A DNA stretch of 64,000 bases from Streptomyces lydicus (GCF_001729485.1 NZ_CP017157.1:5952001-6016000); one strand, 5' to 3'. Positions 44,519 through 54,013 are shown, numbered from the stretch's first letter. The notes: generated by a model not told the origin, from the letters alone. Numbers and translations: made by a program.

Positions 44519-45283
44519 GTGACCAGCACCGAGACCGCCGGAGAGCCCGGCAACAGCACCGGCAGCCCGTTCCGGCACGAAGAGACCGACCGGGACGCGG
44601 CGCCCCAGTTCGTGCTGCCGCTCGTCGCGCGGATCGAGCGGGCCGAGCCGCCGGCGCGTACGGATGCGCTGGAGACGGCGGCGCGGGCGGTGCTGGTGCT
44701 GCTGGCCGACGAGCGGTCGGCCGGCGACGGTGAGTGGGCCCAGGCGGTACGGGACTGGCAGGACGCCCGGATCCGGAAGGTGGTGCGGCGGGCGCGCGGC
44801 GCGGAGTGGCGGCGGGCCGAGGCGCTCCCGGGAATCACGGTCGGCGGCCGCGACGCCGAGGTGCGGGTCTTCCCCCCGGTGCCGCTCGACGGCTGGCCGA
44901 AGGAACTGGCGCGCCTCCAGGTCTCCGGCACGGAGCTGGACGATCCGCTTCCGCCCGAGGCGCCCGCCGACGGGCTTCCGGTGCTGTGGCTCAATCCGGA
45001 GCTGGAGATGTCGGCGGGCAAGGAGATGGCGCAGGTCGGCCACGGCGCGCAGCTGGCGTGGTGGGAGCTGTCCGAGGAGGAACGGGCGGCCTGGCGCGGG
45101 ACGGGTTTCGCGCTGGCGGTCCGTTCGGCGGAGCCTGCGGAGTGGGCGGCGCTGACCCGCAGCGGGCTGCCCGTGGTGCGGGACGCCGGGTTCACGGAGA
45201 TCGCACCGGGCTCGTGCACGGTCGTCGCGGACCACCCCGCACTGCGCGGGGCACTGCCGTACGAGGGCCCGCAGGGCGGCTGA
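44519..45283 (+). CDS. Peptidyl-tRNA hydrolase 2 (PTH2)-like protein
   Basis: 254 residues. The C-terminal half fits the PTH2 fold: [20 protein letters not shown], then [20 protein letters not shown] and [20 protein letters not shown]. The conserved K(E/M)..Q..H/G.. helix is intact. The N-terminal 110 residues are an actinobacterial extension of helices. PTH2 releases peptides from stalled peptidyl-tRNA in archaea and eukaryotes; in streptomycetes it occurs beside the normal Pth, so its role is unclear. The start is GTG 44519; the frame upstream lacks coding character. Confidence 0.75.
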   Translation: MTSTETAGEPGNSTGSPFRHEETDRDAAPQFVLPLVARIERAEPPARTDALETAARAVLVLLADERSAGDGEWAQAVRDWQDARIRKVVRRARGAEWRRAEALPGITVGGRDAEVRVFPPVPLDGWPKELARLQVSGTELDDPLPPEAPADGLPVLWLNPELEMSAGKEMAQVGHGAQLAWWELSEEERAAWRGTGFALAVRSAEPAEWAALTRSGLPVVRDAGFTEIAPGSCTVVADHPALRGALPYEGPQGG

Positions 45284-45424
45284 ACGACATCCGGCCCGGA
45301 GTCACGCCCGGCCCGGCCCGCCCACTCCCCCGTCCGGGAGCGACGCCCGGCTCTTCCTGGCCCCCGTGCTTTCCGCAGTGCCCGGGCTCTCCGCAGTGCC
45401 CGCCACTGCGCATACCGTTGCGCC

Positions 45425-46105
45425 ATGCTCACCTCACTCGTCGGCTTCACCGCCGTGGCCGCCCTGCTGACCGTCTCCCCCGGACCCGACTTCGCCGTGG
45501 TGCTGCGGACCGCGCTCAGCTCGGGGCGGCGCGCCGCGCTGTGCAGTGCGCTCGGCATAGCCGCCGGGTGCTTCGTCTGGGGGCTGGCCGGTGCGGTCGG
45601 GCTGACGGCGATGCTCTCGGCGTCGCAGGCGGCGTACCACGCCCTGCGGGTGGCCGGTGCGCTGTATCTGATGTGGCTCGGGGTACAGGCGTTGCGCAGT
45701 GCCCGGCGGCTTCGCCCCGCGCGCGCCGACAGCGCCGCCCCGGCCCACGTTCGTGCCCCCCACGAGAGCACCGTGGCACCGGACTCGTCCGCCGGCTCGG
45801 TCACGCCGCTGCGCGCGTTCCGCACCGGACTGCTCACCAACGTGCTCAACCCCAAGGTCGGGGTGGTCTACATCTCGCTGCTGCCGCAGTTCATCCCGCA
45901 CGGCGCGCCGGTCGTCGCGACCACGGTCCTGCTGGTCGCCGTGCATGCCGCGCTGGGCGTGCTGTGGCTGGGCGGGATTGCCGTCGCGGTGCACCGTGCG
46001 CGGGCCGTCTTCCAGCGGCCGGGGGTCCGCCGGCGGCTCGATCAGGCCACCGGCGGAGTGCTGCTCGCGCTGGGCGCCGCGGTCGGATTCGAGACCGCCC
46101 GCTGA
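45425..46105 (+). CDS. LysE/RhtB-family amino-acid exporter
   Basis: 226 residues with six hydrophobic segments. The family start is clear ([20 protein letters not shown]), with [14 protein letters not shown], and [20 protein letters not shown], then LLPQFIP. These carriers export lysine, homoserine, threonine or related amino acids by proton exchange. A hydrophilic loop of about 40 residues ([16 protein letters not shown]) lies in the usual cytoplasmic position. ATG 45425. No LysG-like regulator is adjacent. The DUF692 gene follows 125 bases on, and co-transcription is possible. Confidence 0.9.
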   Translation: MLTSLVGFTAVAALLTVSPGPDFAVVLRTALSSGRRAALCSALGIAAGCFVWGLAGAVGLTAMLSASQAAYHALRVAGALYLMWLGVQALRSARRLRPARADSAAPAHVRAPHESTVAPDSSAGSVTPLRAFRTGLLTNVLNPKVGVVYISLLPQFIPHGAPVVATTVLLVAVHAALGVLWLGGIAVAVHRARAVFQRPGVRRRLDQATGGVLLALGAAVGFETAR

Positions 46106-46230
46106 CGGGCCGCGGCGGTGTGCGGCACCGCGGGGGAAGCTCAAATCAAGCTCTGAACCCGGCCGGTGCGGGGTTCGTTCCGTCGCGACGGGGCGATGAG
46201 TACCCCGACCACGGAGCGAGAGGGGGAGGC

Positions 46231-47073
46231 ATGGAGCGCCTGGGGACGGGGATCGGCTGGCGGCCGGAAATCGCCGCAGACATCGCGGAACTGCCGGGGG
46301 TGGACTGGGTCGAGGTGGTGGCGGAGAACCTCTGTCCGGGCCATCTCCCGCCCGCCCTGCAGCAATTGCGTGAGCGCGGCACGACCGTCGTGCCGCACGG
46401 GGTCTCGCTCGGCCTCGGCGGCGCGGACCGCCCGGACCCCGGCCGGCTGACCGCCCTCGCGGAACGCGCCGAGGCACTGGGCGCGCCGCTGGTCACCGAG
46501 CACATCGCGTTCGTACGGGCCGGCGGGCCGCTGACCGCCTCGCCGGTGATGGAGGCCGGGCACCTGCTGCCCGTACCGCGGACCCGGGATGCGCTGGACG
46601 TGCTCTGCGAGAACGTCCGGATCGCCCAGGACGCGCTGCCGGTGCCGCTGGCACTGGAGAACATCGCCGCCCTGGTCAACTGGCCCGGCGAGGAGATGAC
46701 CGAAGGCCAGTTCCTGTCCGAGCTGGTCGAGCGGACCGGTGTGCGGCTGCTCATCGATGTCGCCAACCTGCACACCAACCACGTCAACCGGGGCGAGGAC
46801 CCGGCCGTCGCGCTGGACGAGCTGCCGGTCGAGGCCATCGCGTACGTCCATGTCGCGGGCGGGGTGGAGCGGGACGGGGTGTGGCACGACAGCCACGCCC
46901 ACCCGGTGACCCAGCCGGTGCTGGACGTGCTCGCCGCGCTGTGTGCCCGCGTCACCCCGCCCGGGGTGCTGCTGGAACGGGACGACGACTTCCCGGAGGG
47001 CCCCGAGCTGGCCGGCGAACTGGACGCGATCCGCACGGTGTTGAGGGAGGCCCGTCATGCGTACGCGGCTTGA
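46231..47073 (+). CDS. DUF692 multinuclear-iron enzyme (MbnB/TglH superfamily)
   Basis: 280 residues, a TIM-barrel metalloprotein. The family's metal ligands are all in place: H56 ([10 protein letters not shown]), E90 and H91 (TEHIAF), E143 and N144 (LENIAAL), D176, N179 and H181 ([12 protein letters not shown]), H207 (YVHVAGG), D220 and H222 (HDSHAHP), E249 (LLERDDDFP). Known members (MbnB, TglH, ChrH and bufferin enzymes) use Fe and O2 to modify cysteines of ribosomal peptides. ATG 46231 directly follows AGGGGGAGG. The stop overlaps the next gene by 17 bases, and that gene is followed at once by a TIGR04222 protein with a Cys-repeat tail, the probable substrate or assembly partner (inference). 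Confidence 0.9.
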   Translation: MERLGTGIGWRPEIAADIAELPGVDWVEVVAENLCPGHLPPALQQLRERGTTVVPHGVSLGLGGADRPDPGRLTALAERAEALGAPLVTEHIAFVRAGGPLTASPVMEAGHLLPVPRTRDALDVLCENVRIAQDALPVPLALENIAALVNWPGEEMTEGQFLSELVERTGVRLLIDVANLHTNHVNRGEDPAVALDELPVEAIAYVHVAGGVERDGVWHDSHAHPVTQPVLDVLAALCARVTPPGVLLERDDDFPEGPELAGELDAIRTVLREARHAYAA

Positions 47074-47689
47074 GGCGGTACGGGAGGCGCCCGTACGGGA
47101 GACCCCGGCAGTGGAGTCGTCCCTGCCGGAACCGTCCGTACCGGAGACGGCCGTACCCGAGACGGCCGTACGTGAGTCGTCCGCAGCCGGGGCGCCCTCC
47201 TCCCGGACACCCGCCACCGGCACGGACGCCGGTGCCGACGCCGGCACCGACGCCGCTCGTCAGCGGCTCGCCCTGGCGCAGGCCGCGCTGCTGTCCGCGC
47301 TGGTCGCCGGGACGCCGGCGCCCGAGGGCTTCGACCGCACCCGGCTTCAGGTGCAGAGCCAGGCGCTGACCGCCAAGCGGGCCTCGGTGGTCGCCAAGGT
47401 GGCGCCCGAACTGCCCGTGATCCTCGGTGCGGACTACCGGACGGCGTTCCTCGGCTACGCCCGTGGCCGTCCGATGCGCGGCGGCTACCGCCAGGACGCC
47501 CTGGACTTCGCGGCGCACCTGCTCGCCCAGGACCTGCCCGCGGACGCGGCCGCGCGGCAGCAGTTGACGCGCTGGTGGCGGGACCGGGCGGGCCCCCGGC
47601 CGCCGTCCTCCCGGCCCGTCACCCGTCTGACGCGCGCCCTGTGCGACGGCCTGCACGACGTCCTGCGCAGCGTTCTGCGGCGGAGGTGA
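47057..47689 (+). CDS. Putative partner protein of the DUF692 enzyme
   Basis: 210 residues, soluble. ATG 47057 lies inside the DUF692 gene, with GGGAGG eight bases upstream, so the two are translationally coupled. The first 70 residues are repetitive and Pro/Glu/Thr-rich ([31 protein letters not shown]). The folded part from about residue 68 is mostly helical: [56 protein letters not shown]. Known DUF692 enzymes need a small partner such as MbnC or TglI that binds the substrate leader. This protein occupies that place but shows no clear resemblance to DUF2063 or MbnC, so the role is inferred from position. Confidence 0.75.
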   Translation: MRTRLEAVREAPVRETPAVESSLPEPSVPETAVPETAVRESSAAGAPSSRTPATGTDAGADAGTDAARQRLALAQAALLSALVAGTPAPEGFDRTRLQVQSQALTAKRASVVAKVAPELPVILGADYRTAFLGYARGRPMRGGYRQDALDFAAHLLAQDLPADAAARQQLTRWWRDRAGPRPPSSRPVTRLTRALCDGLHDVLRSVLRRR

Positions 47690-47694
47690 CCGGG

Positions 47695-48699
47695 ATGTCC
47701 TTCGCAGAGTGGGTGTACTTGGGGCTCGGCGTCTCGTCGCTGGTGCTCGTGATCGGCACGGTCGTGCTCCGGCTGCGGACGCCGTCCGTCCGCCGGGCGG
47801 ACGCGCTGGCGCACGACGTCTGGGAGACGGCCTTCCTCGCCGGGGGCCCGGCGCGGGTGGTGGACGCGGCGGTCGCCGGGATGCACGAGGACGGCCGGCT
47901 GGCGGTGGGCGGCCCGGGCGTGGTGACCGTACGTCAGGCCACCGCCCGGGACGCGGTCGAGGCGGCCGTGCTGGACGCGGTCGCCCGGACGCCCGGCGGG
48001 GCGCTGGCCGCGCTGCGCGCCGAGGCGATGCGCAGCCCGGCCGTCCAGGACGTCGGCGACCGGCTGGCGGCGCGGGGCCTGATGCGTCACCCGCGGCTCG
48101 GCCGGGGCTGGCTCCTGTGGGCGCGGGCGCACCAGGCGGCGTGCGGGGTGCTCTTCGTCGTCGGCATGGTGCTCTCGGTGCCCGGCGACGACGGGAACGA
48201 CGGGCAGACGGTCGTGATGATCCTGCCGGCGCTGATCGGTGGGCTGGTGGTGGGGTCGCTGTGCCGGAAGGCGTTCCGGCGCCGGATCACCAGGGCGGGT
48301 TCCGCGGCGCTGCGCTCCGCGCGGGCGGCCCACCCCCAGGGGGACGTGGGCGGCGCGTGGCAGGCCGCCGGGCTGGTGGTGGCGCTCGGCGGCACCGCGC
48401 TGCTCGCGGACGAGCTGCTGCGGCAGCAGTTCGAGGAGGCGCACCGGGCGAGCGCGCTGGCCGCCTCGGGCGCCGGGTCCTCGTCGTCCGGCGGCTCGTC
48501 GTCCGGCTTCGACTCCGGTGGGGGGTCGGGGGACGGGGGTTCCTGGTGCGGCTCGTCGGACGGTGGGTCCGGATCGAGTTGCGGCGGTTCGTCCTGCGGC
48601 GCCGGTTCGTCGTGCGGGGGCGGTTCGTCATGTGGCGGTGGCTCGTCGTGCGGCGGCGGATCGAGTTGCGGGGGCGGTTCGGGCTGCGGCGGCGGCTGA
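47695..48699 (+). CDS. TIGR04222 membrane protein with Cys-repeat C-terminal tail
   Basis: 334 residues. ATG 47695 has GGAGG eight bases upstream, six bases past the preceding stop. One TM lies near the N-terminus (residues 8-25), followed by a soluble TIGR04222 domain (WETAFLAGGPARVVDAAVAG, then MHEDGRLAVGG) and two TMs at about 147-163 and 172-190. From about residue 257 the protein is a Gly/Ser tail with eight Cys (285, 296, 301, 307, 313, 319, 325, 331), the last six spaced exactly six apart as S-S-C-G-x-G units. It is in one operon with the DUF692 gene. The tail could be the modified substrate or a metal-binding strip; both are inferences. Confidence 0.88.
   Translation: MSFAEWVYLGLGVSSLVLVIGTVVLRLRTPSVRRADALAHDVWETAFLAGGPARVVDAAVAGMHEDGRLAVGGPGVVTVRQATARDAVEAAVLDAVARTPGGALAALRAEAMRSPAVQDVGDRLAARGLMRHPRLGRGWLLWARAHQAACGVLFVVGMVLSVPGDDGNDGQTVVMILPALIGGLVVGSLCRKAFRRRITRAGSAALRSARAAHPQGDVGGAWQAAGLVVALGGTALLADELLRQQFEEAHRASALAASGAGSSSSGGSSSGFDSGGGSGDGGSWCGSSDGGSGSSCGGSSCGAGSSCGGGSSCGGGSSCGGGSSCGGGSGCGGG
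48589..48696 (+). repeat. Six 18-bp coding repeats (S-S-C-G-x-G)
   Basis: Encodes residues 299-334 of the TIGR04222 protein. The units keep Ser-(Ser/Gly)-Cys-Gly-(Gly/Ala)-Gly but vary in codons (tcg/agt for Ser, tgc/tgt for Cys, ggg/ggc/ggt for Gly), which points to selection on the peptide rather than recent slippage. Confidence 0.85.
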
Positions 48700-48838
48700 G
48701 CCCGGATGCCGCCGGCGACCGCGGCGGGCGCGGCGGGCGGACCCGGTCCGGCTGGAGGCGACCGTCACCGCCGGGCGGGCCCGGCGACAGTCGACGGGCG
48801 GCGCCCCGACGACTTCGTCCACGCCCGCGCCCGCATGT

Positions 48839-48868
48839 TGAGAAACGAATGGCGATTGTCATGTCTCA
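48839..48868. promoter_or_regulatory. AT-rich nested dyad upstream of second TIGR04222 gene
   Basis: TGAGA-N20-TCTCA encloses an inner imperfect palindrome ATGGCGATTGTCAT (10 of 14 symmetric). The right half CGATTGTCA (48853-48861) is close to the right half of the Streptomyces Zur box; the left half is not. It may be a metal-regulator site, but the match is weak. Confidence 0.3.
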
Positions 48869-48885
48869 TCCCGTAAAAATCTGCC

Positions 48886-49704
48886 ATGTGGCTCCTCTTC
48901 CTCCTCGTCGCCTGCGTGGCGGCGGCGCTGAGCTGTGCGCAGCTCTGCCGTGCTGCCGTGGCCGTCGCCCGCGCCACCGGCCCGGCCCCGCGGCCGGCAC
49001 CCGCCCCCGTCCCGGACACGGCCGCCCCGGACGGCTCCGCGGCGGGTCTGACGCTGTATGAGATGGCGTATCTCTCCGGCGGCCCGCACCGGCTGGCCGA
49101 TGTGGTGCTGGTGCTCATGGCGCAGCAGCGGCGCCTGTTGCTCGCCCACACCGGCTGGGCCACCGTCGTCGATCCGGTCGGCCAGGACCCCGTCGAGCGG
49201 GCCACCCTCAGCGCCATAGGCCCGGACGGGCAGCGCCGGATACCGGCGATACGGGAGGCCCTGGTGGCCGACGAGGCGGTGCGGGCGGTCGGCGACCGAC
49301 TGGTGGCCGCCGGGCTCGCACTGCCCGCCGCGGCCCGTGGTCTGCGCAACGCCGTCCGCCAGGTGCAGGGCGCGACGGTGCTGGCGCTGCTCTGCGCCGC
49401 GGCGGCGTACGCGACGGCGCCGGCCGGCGAGGACCGGGGACAGCTGCTGATCTGGTTCACGCTCCCGCTGATCCTCACCCTGGGGACGCTGGCGGTGGCG
49501 CGCTTCGAGCTCCATCCGTACAGCGACTGGGCGACCGACGCGGGCGAGGAACGGCTGCCCGGCAGACCCGGATTTACCACGTTCACCCCCAGCTCCCCCG
49601 CCCCTGTCGCCCCTCTCGCCTCCCTGATGACCCTTGCCCTCCACGGACCCAGGGCCCTCACCGATCCCGCCCTGCGCGCGGCGCTCCACTCTTCCGGGGC
49701 ATAG
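48886..49704 (+). CDS. Second TIGR04222-domain membrane protein, no Cys tail
   Basis: 272 residues. An N-terminal TM (MWLLFLLVACVAAALSCAQL) is followed by a TIGR04222 core (LTLYEMAYLSGGPHRLADVV, then LVLMAQQRRLLLAHTGWATV) and two TMs (VLALLCAAAAYATAP, LLIWFTLPLILTLGTLAVA). The C-terminus is Pro/Ser-rich and short, without the Cys repeat of its upstream paralogue. The start is ATG 48886; no ribosome site is seen, so translation may be leaderless from the AT-rich patch upstream. It probably belongs to the DUF692 cassette as a second membrane component. Confidence 0.82.
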   Translation: MWLLFLLVACVAAALSCAQLCRAAVAVARATGPAPRPAPAPVPDTAAPDGSAAGLTLYEMAYLSGGPHRLADVVLVLMAQQRRLLLAHTGWATVVDPVGQDPVERATLSAIGPDGQRRIPAIREALVADEAVRAVGDRLVAAGLALPAAARGLRNAVRQVQGATVLALLCAAAAYATAPAGEDRGQLLIWFTLPLILTLGTLAVARFELHPYSDWATDAGEERLPGRPGFTTFTPSSPAPVAPLASLMTLALHGPRALTDPALRAALHSSGA

Positions 49705-49789
49705 CGTCCGACACCGGCATCCGGTGCTTTACATCGCCAACCACCGACCCAAATATCCCTTTTGTATGTACAACACGAAGGGACGGCCA

Positions 49790-51475
49790 GTGAGAGCACT
49801 TGCGTTGTACGGCACCATCGGGTCGCTGATCGTGACCGCCCTCGCCACCGCCCCGGCGGGCGGTGCCACGGAGGCGCCCGATGCGCCCCCGGCGCCCGTG
49901 GCGCACCGGATCGGCTTCGGCCGGTGCGCTCCGGTGGAGCAGCTGCCGGCGTCCGTCGAGTGCGGCAAGCTGGCCGTTCCCCTGGACTACGCGCGGCCCG
50001 ACGGCAAGAAGATCGAGCTCACCGTGAGCCGGATCCGCGCCACCGTGCCCGGTGAACGGCAGGGCTCCCTGGTCTTCAACCCCGGCGGGCCCGGCGCGTC
50101 CAGCCTTGAGTTCCCGCTCTACGGCGGCCTGCCAAAGTGGAGCAAGGTGGCCCGCGCGTACGACTTCGTCGGCTACGCGCCGCGCGGCGTCGGCCGCTCG
50201 GCTCCGCTGTCGTGCCAGGACCCCAAGGAGTTCGCCAAGGTCCCGACCGACAGCCGGATGCACCCGGACGCGGCCTTCAAGCGCGCGAAGGTGGCCCAGG
50301 CGAGGGCGTACGCCCGGGGTTGCGCCCGCCGGGCCGGGGCGGACCTGCCGTTCTACAACTCGGTCAACAACGCCCGCGACCTGGACATGCTGCGGGCCGC
50401 GCTGGGCGAGAAGAAGCTGACGTACATGGGCGCCTCGTACGGGACGTACTTCGGGGCGGTCTACGCGACGCTCTTCCCCGGCCACGTCCGGCGGATGATC
50501 TTCGACAGTGTGGTGAACCCCGAGCCGCGGCAGATCTGGTACCGCAACAACCTCGACCAGAACATCGCCTTCGAGCGGCGCTGGGGCGACTGGCTGCGCT
50601 GGGTCGCCAAGCACGACGACCACTACCACCTCGGCGCGACCCGGCAGGCGGTGCAGCGGGCCTACGACCAGGCCGCCGCCAAGCTGCGCCGCGACCCGCT
50701 CGACGGCAAGATCGGCCCCGGTCAGCTGCAGTCGGCCTTCCTGAAGACCGGCTACAACGACGCCTTCTGGCCGATGCGCGCCGAGGCGCTCTCCGGTTAC
50801 CTGCACGGCGACCCCAAGGCGCTGATCGCCCAGGCCCTGCCGCAGTCGTCCGGCGCCAGGGACGAGGAGAACGCCAACGCGGTCTACACGGCCGTGGAGT
50901 GCAACGACGGGCCCTGGCCGCGTTCGTGGCAGACCTGGGACCGGGACAACACCGAGGTCGCCCGCATCGCCCCGTTCGAGACCTGGGACAACGCCTGGAT
51001 GAATCTGCCGTGCGCGTTCTGGCCCGACCGGTCGGAGTCGGCCGAGGCCGGTGTCGAGCAGGCGGCCCGCCGGGCGGAACACGGCAACGGGCAGGAGCTG
51101 GCGGACGCCACCGGCCACGCCGCGCGGACCGCCATGGACGGGGCCCTGCACGGCCCGCGCGGCCCCCTCGACGTGCACACCGAGCCCGGCGCGCTGCCGC
51201 CGGTGCTGCTGCTGGCGGCCGAGCGGGACGCGGCGACACCGTACAAGGGCGCGGTGGAGCTCCAGCACCGGCTGCCCGGCTCCTCGCTGGTCACCGAGAA
51301 CGGTGCGGGCACCCACGGCGTCGCCTTCAACGACAACGCCTGTGCGACCAGGTACGCCGAGGCGTACCTGCTCCAGGGGAAGATCCCGTCGCACCGGGTG
51401 TACTGCGCGCCGCGTGCCGAGCCGGTGCCGGGGCAGAAGGCGGTCCGGGCGCAGCTCGCCCGGCCGGGGAAGTAG
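49790..51475 (+). CDS. Secreted tripeptidyl aminopeptidase-type alpha/beta hydrolase
   Basis: 561 residues. The Sec signal (RALALYGTIGSLIVTALATA, cleavage near AGGATEA) is followed by the TAP-type domain: CGKLAVPLDYARPDGKKIEL, LVFNPGGPGASS, YDFVGYAPRGVGRS and the nucleophile elbow MGASYGTYFG. The C-terminal TAP domain carries the Asp and His (PVLLLAAERDAATPYKGAVE and GAGTHGVAFNDNAC). It probably trims N-terminal tripeptides from extracellular proteins. GTG 49790 has GAAGGGA upstream; ATG 49766 is an alternative. An AT-rich dyad, TTGTA-TG-TACAA, lies at 49762-49773. A hairpin terminator follows. Confidence 0.9.
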   Translation: MRALALYGTIGSLIVTALATAPAGGATEAPDAPPAPVAHRIGFGRCAPVEQLPASVECGKLAVPLDYARPDGKKIELTVSRIRATVPGERQGSLVFNPGGPGASSLEFPLYGGLPKWSKVARAYDFVGYAPRGVGRSAPLSCQDPKEFAKVPTDSRMHPDAAFKRAKVAQARAYARGCARRAGADLPFYNSVNNARDLDMLRAALGEKKLTYMGASYGTYFGAVYATLFPGHVRRMIFDSVVNPEPRQIWYRNNLDQNIAFERRWGDWLRWVAKHDDHYHLGATRQAVQRAYDQAAAKLRRDPLDGKIGPGQLQSAFLKTGYNDAFWPMRAEALSGYLHGDPKALIAQALPQSSGARDEENANAVYTAVECNDGPWPRSWQTWDRDNTEVARIAPFETWDNAWMNLPCAFWPDRSESAEAGVEQAARRAEHGNGQELADATGHAARTAMDGALHGPRGPLDVHTEPGALPPVLLLAAERDAATPYKGAVELQHRLPGSSLVTENGAGTHGVAFNDNACATRYAEAYLLQGKIPSHRVYCAPRAEPVPGQKAVRAQLARPGK

Positions 51476-51520
51476 ACCGCGGAGCGACGGACCGCGGGCT
51501 CGACCGGCCCGCACGACCCG

Positions 51521-51550
51521 AAACGGGCCGCCCCTGGGGGCGGCCCGTTT
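51521..51550. terminator. Convergent-gene terminator, 14-bp perfect stem
   Basis: AAACGGGCCGCCCC pairs exactly with GGGGCGGCCCGTTT across two bases. The runs of A and T at the ends suit termination from either side, between the peptidase and hemQ. Confidence 0.85.
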
Positions 51551-51564
51551 TCCGTGCCGACAGG

Positions 51565-52326
51565 TCAGGCCAGACCGGCCACCAGCTCCGCCACCGGCTT
51601 GCGCCGGCCGGTGTAGAACGGGATCTCCTCACGGACGTGCATCCGCGCCTCGGAGCCGCGCAGGTGACGCATGAGGTCGACGATGCGGTACAGCTCGTCG
51701 GCCTCGAAGGCGAGCACCCACTCGTAGTCGCCGAGCGAGAACGACGGCACGGTGTTGGCGCGCACGTCCGGGAAGCCGCGGGCCATCTTGCCGTGGTCGG
51801 CGAGCATCCGGCGGCGGTCCTCGTCGGGGAGGAGGTACCACTCGTAGGAGCGCACGAAGGGGTAGACGCTCACGTAGTTGCGCGGCTGCTCATCGGCCAG
51901 GAAGGCCGGGATGTGCGACTTGTTGAACTCCGCGGGGCGGTGCAGCGCCATGTTGGACCACACCGGCGCGAGCGCGCGGCCGAGCCGGGTGCGGCGGAAG
52001 AGGTTGTACGCCTCCTGGAGGGCGTCCGAGCTCTCCGAGTGCCACCAGATCATGAGGTCGGCGTCGGCACGCAGACCGGACACGTCGTACGTGCCGCGGA
52101 CCACCACGTCCTTGGCGGCGAGCTGCGCGAACAGCTCCTCGACCTCGTCGGCGTAGCCGCTGCGGTCCTCGGGGAGGACGTCGCGCAGCTTGAACACCGA
52201 CCACAGGGTGTAGCGGATGACCTCGTTGAGGTCCTTGGCCTTCTTGCCGGCGTTCGGAGCCTTCTCGGGCGCCGCGGGGGCCTGCGGCGCGGAAGCGGGA
52301 GTGGAAGCGTCTGTCATGTCGTCCAT
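51565..52326 (-). CDS. hemQ: Coproheme decarboxylase HemQ (chlorite-dismutase family)
   Basis: About 253 residues. It catalyses the last step of the coproporphyrin-dependent haem pathway, removing two carboxylates from coproheme with H2O2. The actinobacterial HemQ core is visible: [75 protein letters not shown], and [20 protein letters not shown]. The first 30 residues are Ala/Pro-rich. ATG 52326 follows the hemY stop by two bases; ATG 52317 is equally possible. hemY-hemQ is an operon. Confidence 0.93.
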   Translation of the reverse strand: MDDMTDASTPASAPQAPAAPEKAPNAGKKAKDLNEVIRYTLWSVFKLRDVLPEDRSGYADEVEELFAQLAAKDVVVRGTYDVSGLRADADLMIWWHSESSDALQEAYNLFRRTRLGRALAPVWSNMALHRPAEFNKSHIPAFLADEQPRNYVSVYPFVRSYEWYLLPDEDRRRMLADHGKMARGFPDVRANTVPSFSLGDYEWVLAFEADELYRIVDLMRHLRGSEARMHVREEIPFYTGRRKPVAELVAGLA

Positions 52327-52328
52327 TC

Positions 52329-53780
52329 TCACTCGCCGGGGACGGTGGCCGGGCGCAGGGTGCCGAGGATGTCGTCGGCGGCCCCGCGGGCGGAGGCGAT
52401 GCAGGCCGGGATGCCGACGCCCTCGTACAGCGCGCCGCACACCCGCAGGCCCGGCAGCCCGGCGACGGCGGCCCGGATGCGGGCCACCCGCTCCAGATGT
52501 CCTACGGGGTACTGGGGCAGCCCGCCGTCCCAGCGGGTGACCCGGGAGGCGACCGGCGCGGCGGTCAGCCCGACCGCCTCGCGCAGGTCGGCCAGGGAGA
52601 GGGCGACCAGCTCGGAGTCGTCCCGGGCCAGGTCCCGTTCCTCGCCGTGCCGCCCGACGGAGGTGCGCAGGACGAAGAGGTCCGGGTCGGCGTCGCCGAG
52701 CCAGCCCCACTTGTTGGCGGAGAAGGTGGACGCCTTGATCGTGCGGCCGTCGACGGGCGGGACGAGGAAGCCGCTGCCGGTCAGCTGCCGGTCGAGGTCG
52801 GCGCGCCGGAAGGCCATGGTGATCAGGGCCATCGAGGCGTACTCGACGGTGGCCAGCTCGCCGGCGGCGGGCGCGCTGACGTCGGCGAGGAGGCGGGCGG
52901 CGGCGGGCGCGGGGGTGGCGAGCACGACCGCGTCGGCGGTGAGCCGGCCGCCGGCGACGTCGAGGTGCCAGCCGTCGGGGGTGCGCCGGAGCGCGGTGAC
53001 GGGCGTGCCGGTGCGGATCTCGCCGCCCTTGGCCCGCACCGCGTCGGCGACCGCGCCGGGCAGCGTCCCGATGCCGCCGTCGATGCCCATGAAGACCGGG
53101 CCGGTCGCGGCGGCTCCGGTCACCGGGGCCGCGGTGGCGGCGCGCGCCTGGATGCTGCGTACGCCGTCGAGCAGTGAGCGGTGCGTCCGGGCGGCCTCGA
53201 ACAGCTGGGGCACGGCGGCGCGCAGCGAGATCTTGTAGGCGTCGCCGGCGTACACGCCGCCCAGCAGGGGTTCGACGAGCCGGTCGACGACCTCGCGGCC
53301 CAGCCGCCGGGCGACGTACTCGCCGACGGCGACGTCCTCGCCGATCTCGGTGCGCGGCAGCCGGACGTCCTCCTCGATGCGGGCGAGGCCCTCCGGGGAG
53401 AGCACGCCGGCGGCGGCGAGCGGGCCGGGGTCCCCGGGCACGCCCATGACGTGGCCCTTGGGCATCGGGCGCAGCGCCCCGCGGGTCCACAGCGAGGCGG
53501 TGGCGGTGGTGGGCGGCTGCAGGCGGTCGCCCAGGCCGACCGCGCGCGCGAGCTCCACCGCCTCGGGCCGCCGGGCCAGCATCGATTCGGCCCCGAGGTC
53601 GACCGGCACGCCCGCGATCTCGCCGGAGCGCAGCTTGCCGCCGGGCCGGTCCGCGGCCTCCAGGACGGTCACCCGGGCGCCGCCGTCGAGCAGGCGGTGC
53701 GCCGCCGCCAGCCCGGAGATGCCCGCGCCGATGACGACGACGTGACCGGTGGGGGCGGGTCCGGGGTGGGCCGCGCTCAT
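52329..53780 (-). CDS. hemY: Coproporphyrinogen III oxidase HemY (HemG-type FAD enzyme)
   Basis: 483 residues, FAD-dependent. The dinucleotide fold is at the start ([20 protein letters not shown], then DRPGGKLRS), with [36 protein letters not shown] and the C-terminal FAD strand [20 protein letters not shown]. In actinobacteria this enzyme oxidises coproporphyrinogen III to coproporphyrin III ahead of HemQ, rather than protoporphyrinogen. ATG 53780 has GCGAGG eight bases upstream. HemE, two steps earlier, is encoded on the same strand at 59493-60599. Confidence 0.93.
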   Translation of the reverse strand: MSAAHPGPAPTGHVVVIGAGISGLAAAHRLLDGGARVTVLEAADRPGGKLRSGEIAGVPVDLGAESMLARRPEAVELARAVGLGDRLQPPTTATASLWTRGALRPMPKGHVMGVPGDPGPLAAAGVLSPEGLARIEEDVRLPRTEIGEDVAVGEYVARRLGREVVDRLVEPLLGGVYAGDAYKISLRAAVPQLFEAARTHRSLLDGVRSIQARAATAAPVTGAAATGPVFMGIDGGIGTLPGAVADAVRAKGGEIRTGTPVTALRRTPDGWHLDVAGGRLTADAVVLATPAPAAARLLADVSAPAAGELATVEYASMALITMAFRRADLDRQLTGSGFLVPPVDGRTIKASTFSANKWGWLGDADPDLFVLRTSVGRHGEERDLARDDSELVALSLADLREAVGLTAAPVASRVTRWDGGLPQYPVGHLERVARIRAAVAGLPGLRVCGALYEGVGIPACIASARGAADDILGTLRPATVPGE

Positions 53781-53984
53781 GCCGGTACCTCGCTGCGCCC
53801 GGCCCCGCACGCGCGGGGCGCGCACCTCTCGACGACTCGCTCGCGGCACTCGCTCATGCCCCCACTCTCTCAGAGCGGCCCGGCCGGGCCGTGGCCGGAT
53901 CATGCTCGGCGCGGGGCGGCCCGAGGCCCGCGGCGAGGGCGCCGACAGCAGCGTCGCGGCGGACGGGGATGACCGGCGACCCCG

Positions 53985-54013
53985 TTGACAGCGGAGTCCG
54001 GCGGGCAAAGACT
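53985..54013 (+). promoter_or_regulatory. Possible sigma-70-type promoter of the thiolase gene
   Basis: TTGACA (53985-53990) followed after 17 bases by AAGACT (54008-54013), 70 bases before ATG 54083. The -35 is consensus and the -10 is weak. The rest of the 302-base gap 53781-54082 between hemY and the thiolase gene shows nothing else. Confidence 0.45.

Noticed and set aside
46231..47073. Reading the DUF692 gene as a xylose-isomerase-like sugar enzyme
   Set aside because: The fold is similar, but the full set of DUF692 ligands ([23 protein letters not shown]) is present.
50137..53238. A 1033-codon plus-strand frame over the peptidase 3' part, hemQ and hemY
   Set aside because: It runs antisense over well-recognised genes and has no ribosome site or family resemblance. 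Similar long shadows at 13052-15847, 43183-45855, 55383-58115 and 55426-58263 were rejected for the same reason, keeping only the true 3' or 5' gene parts.
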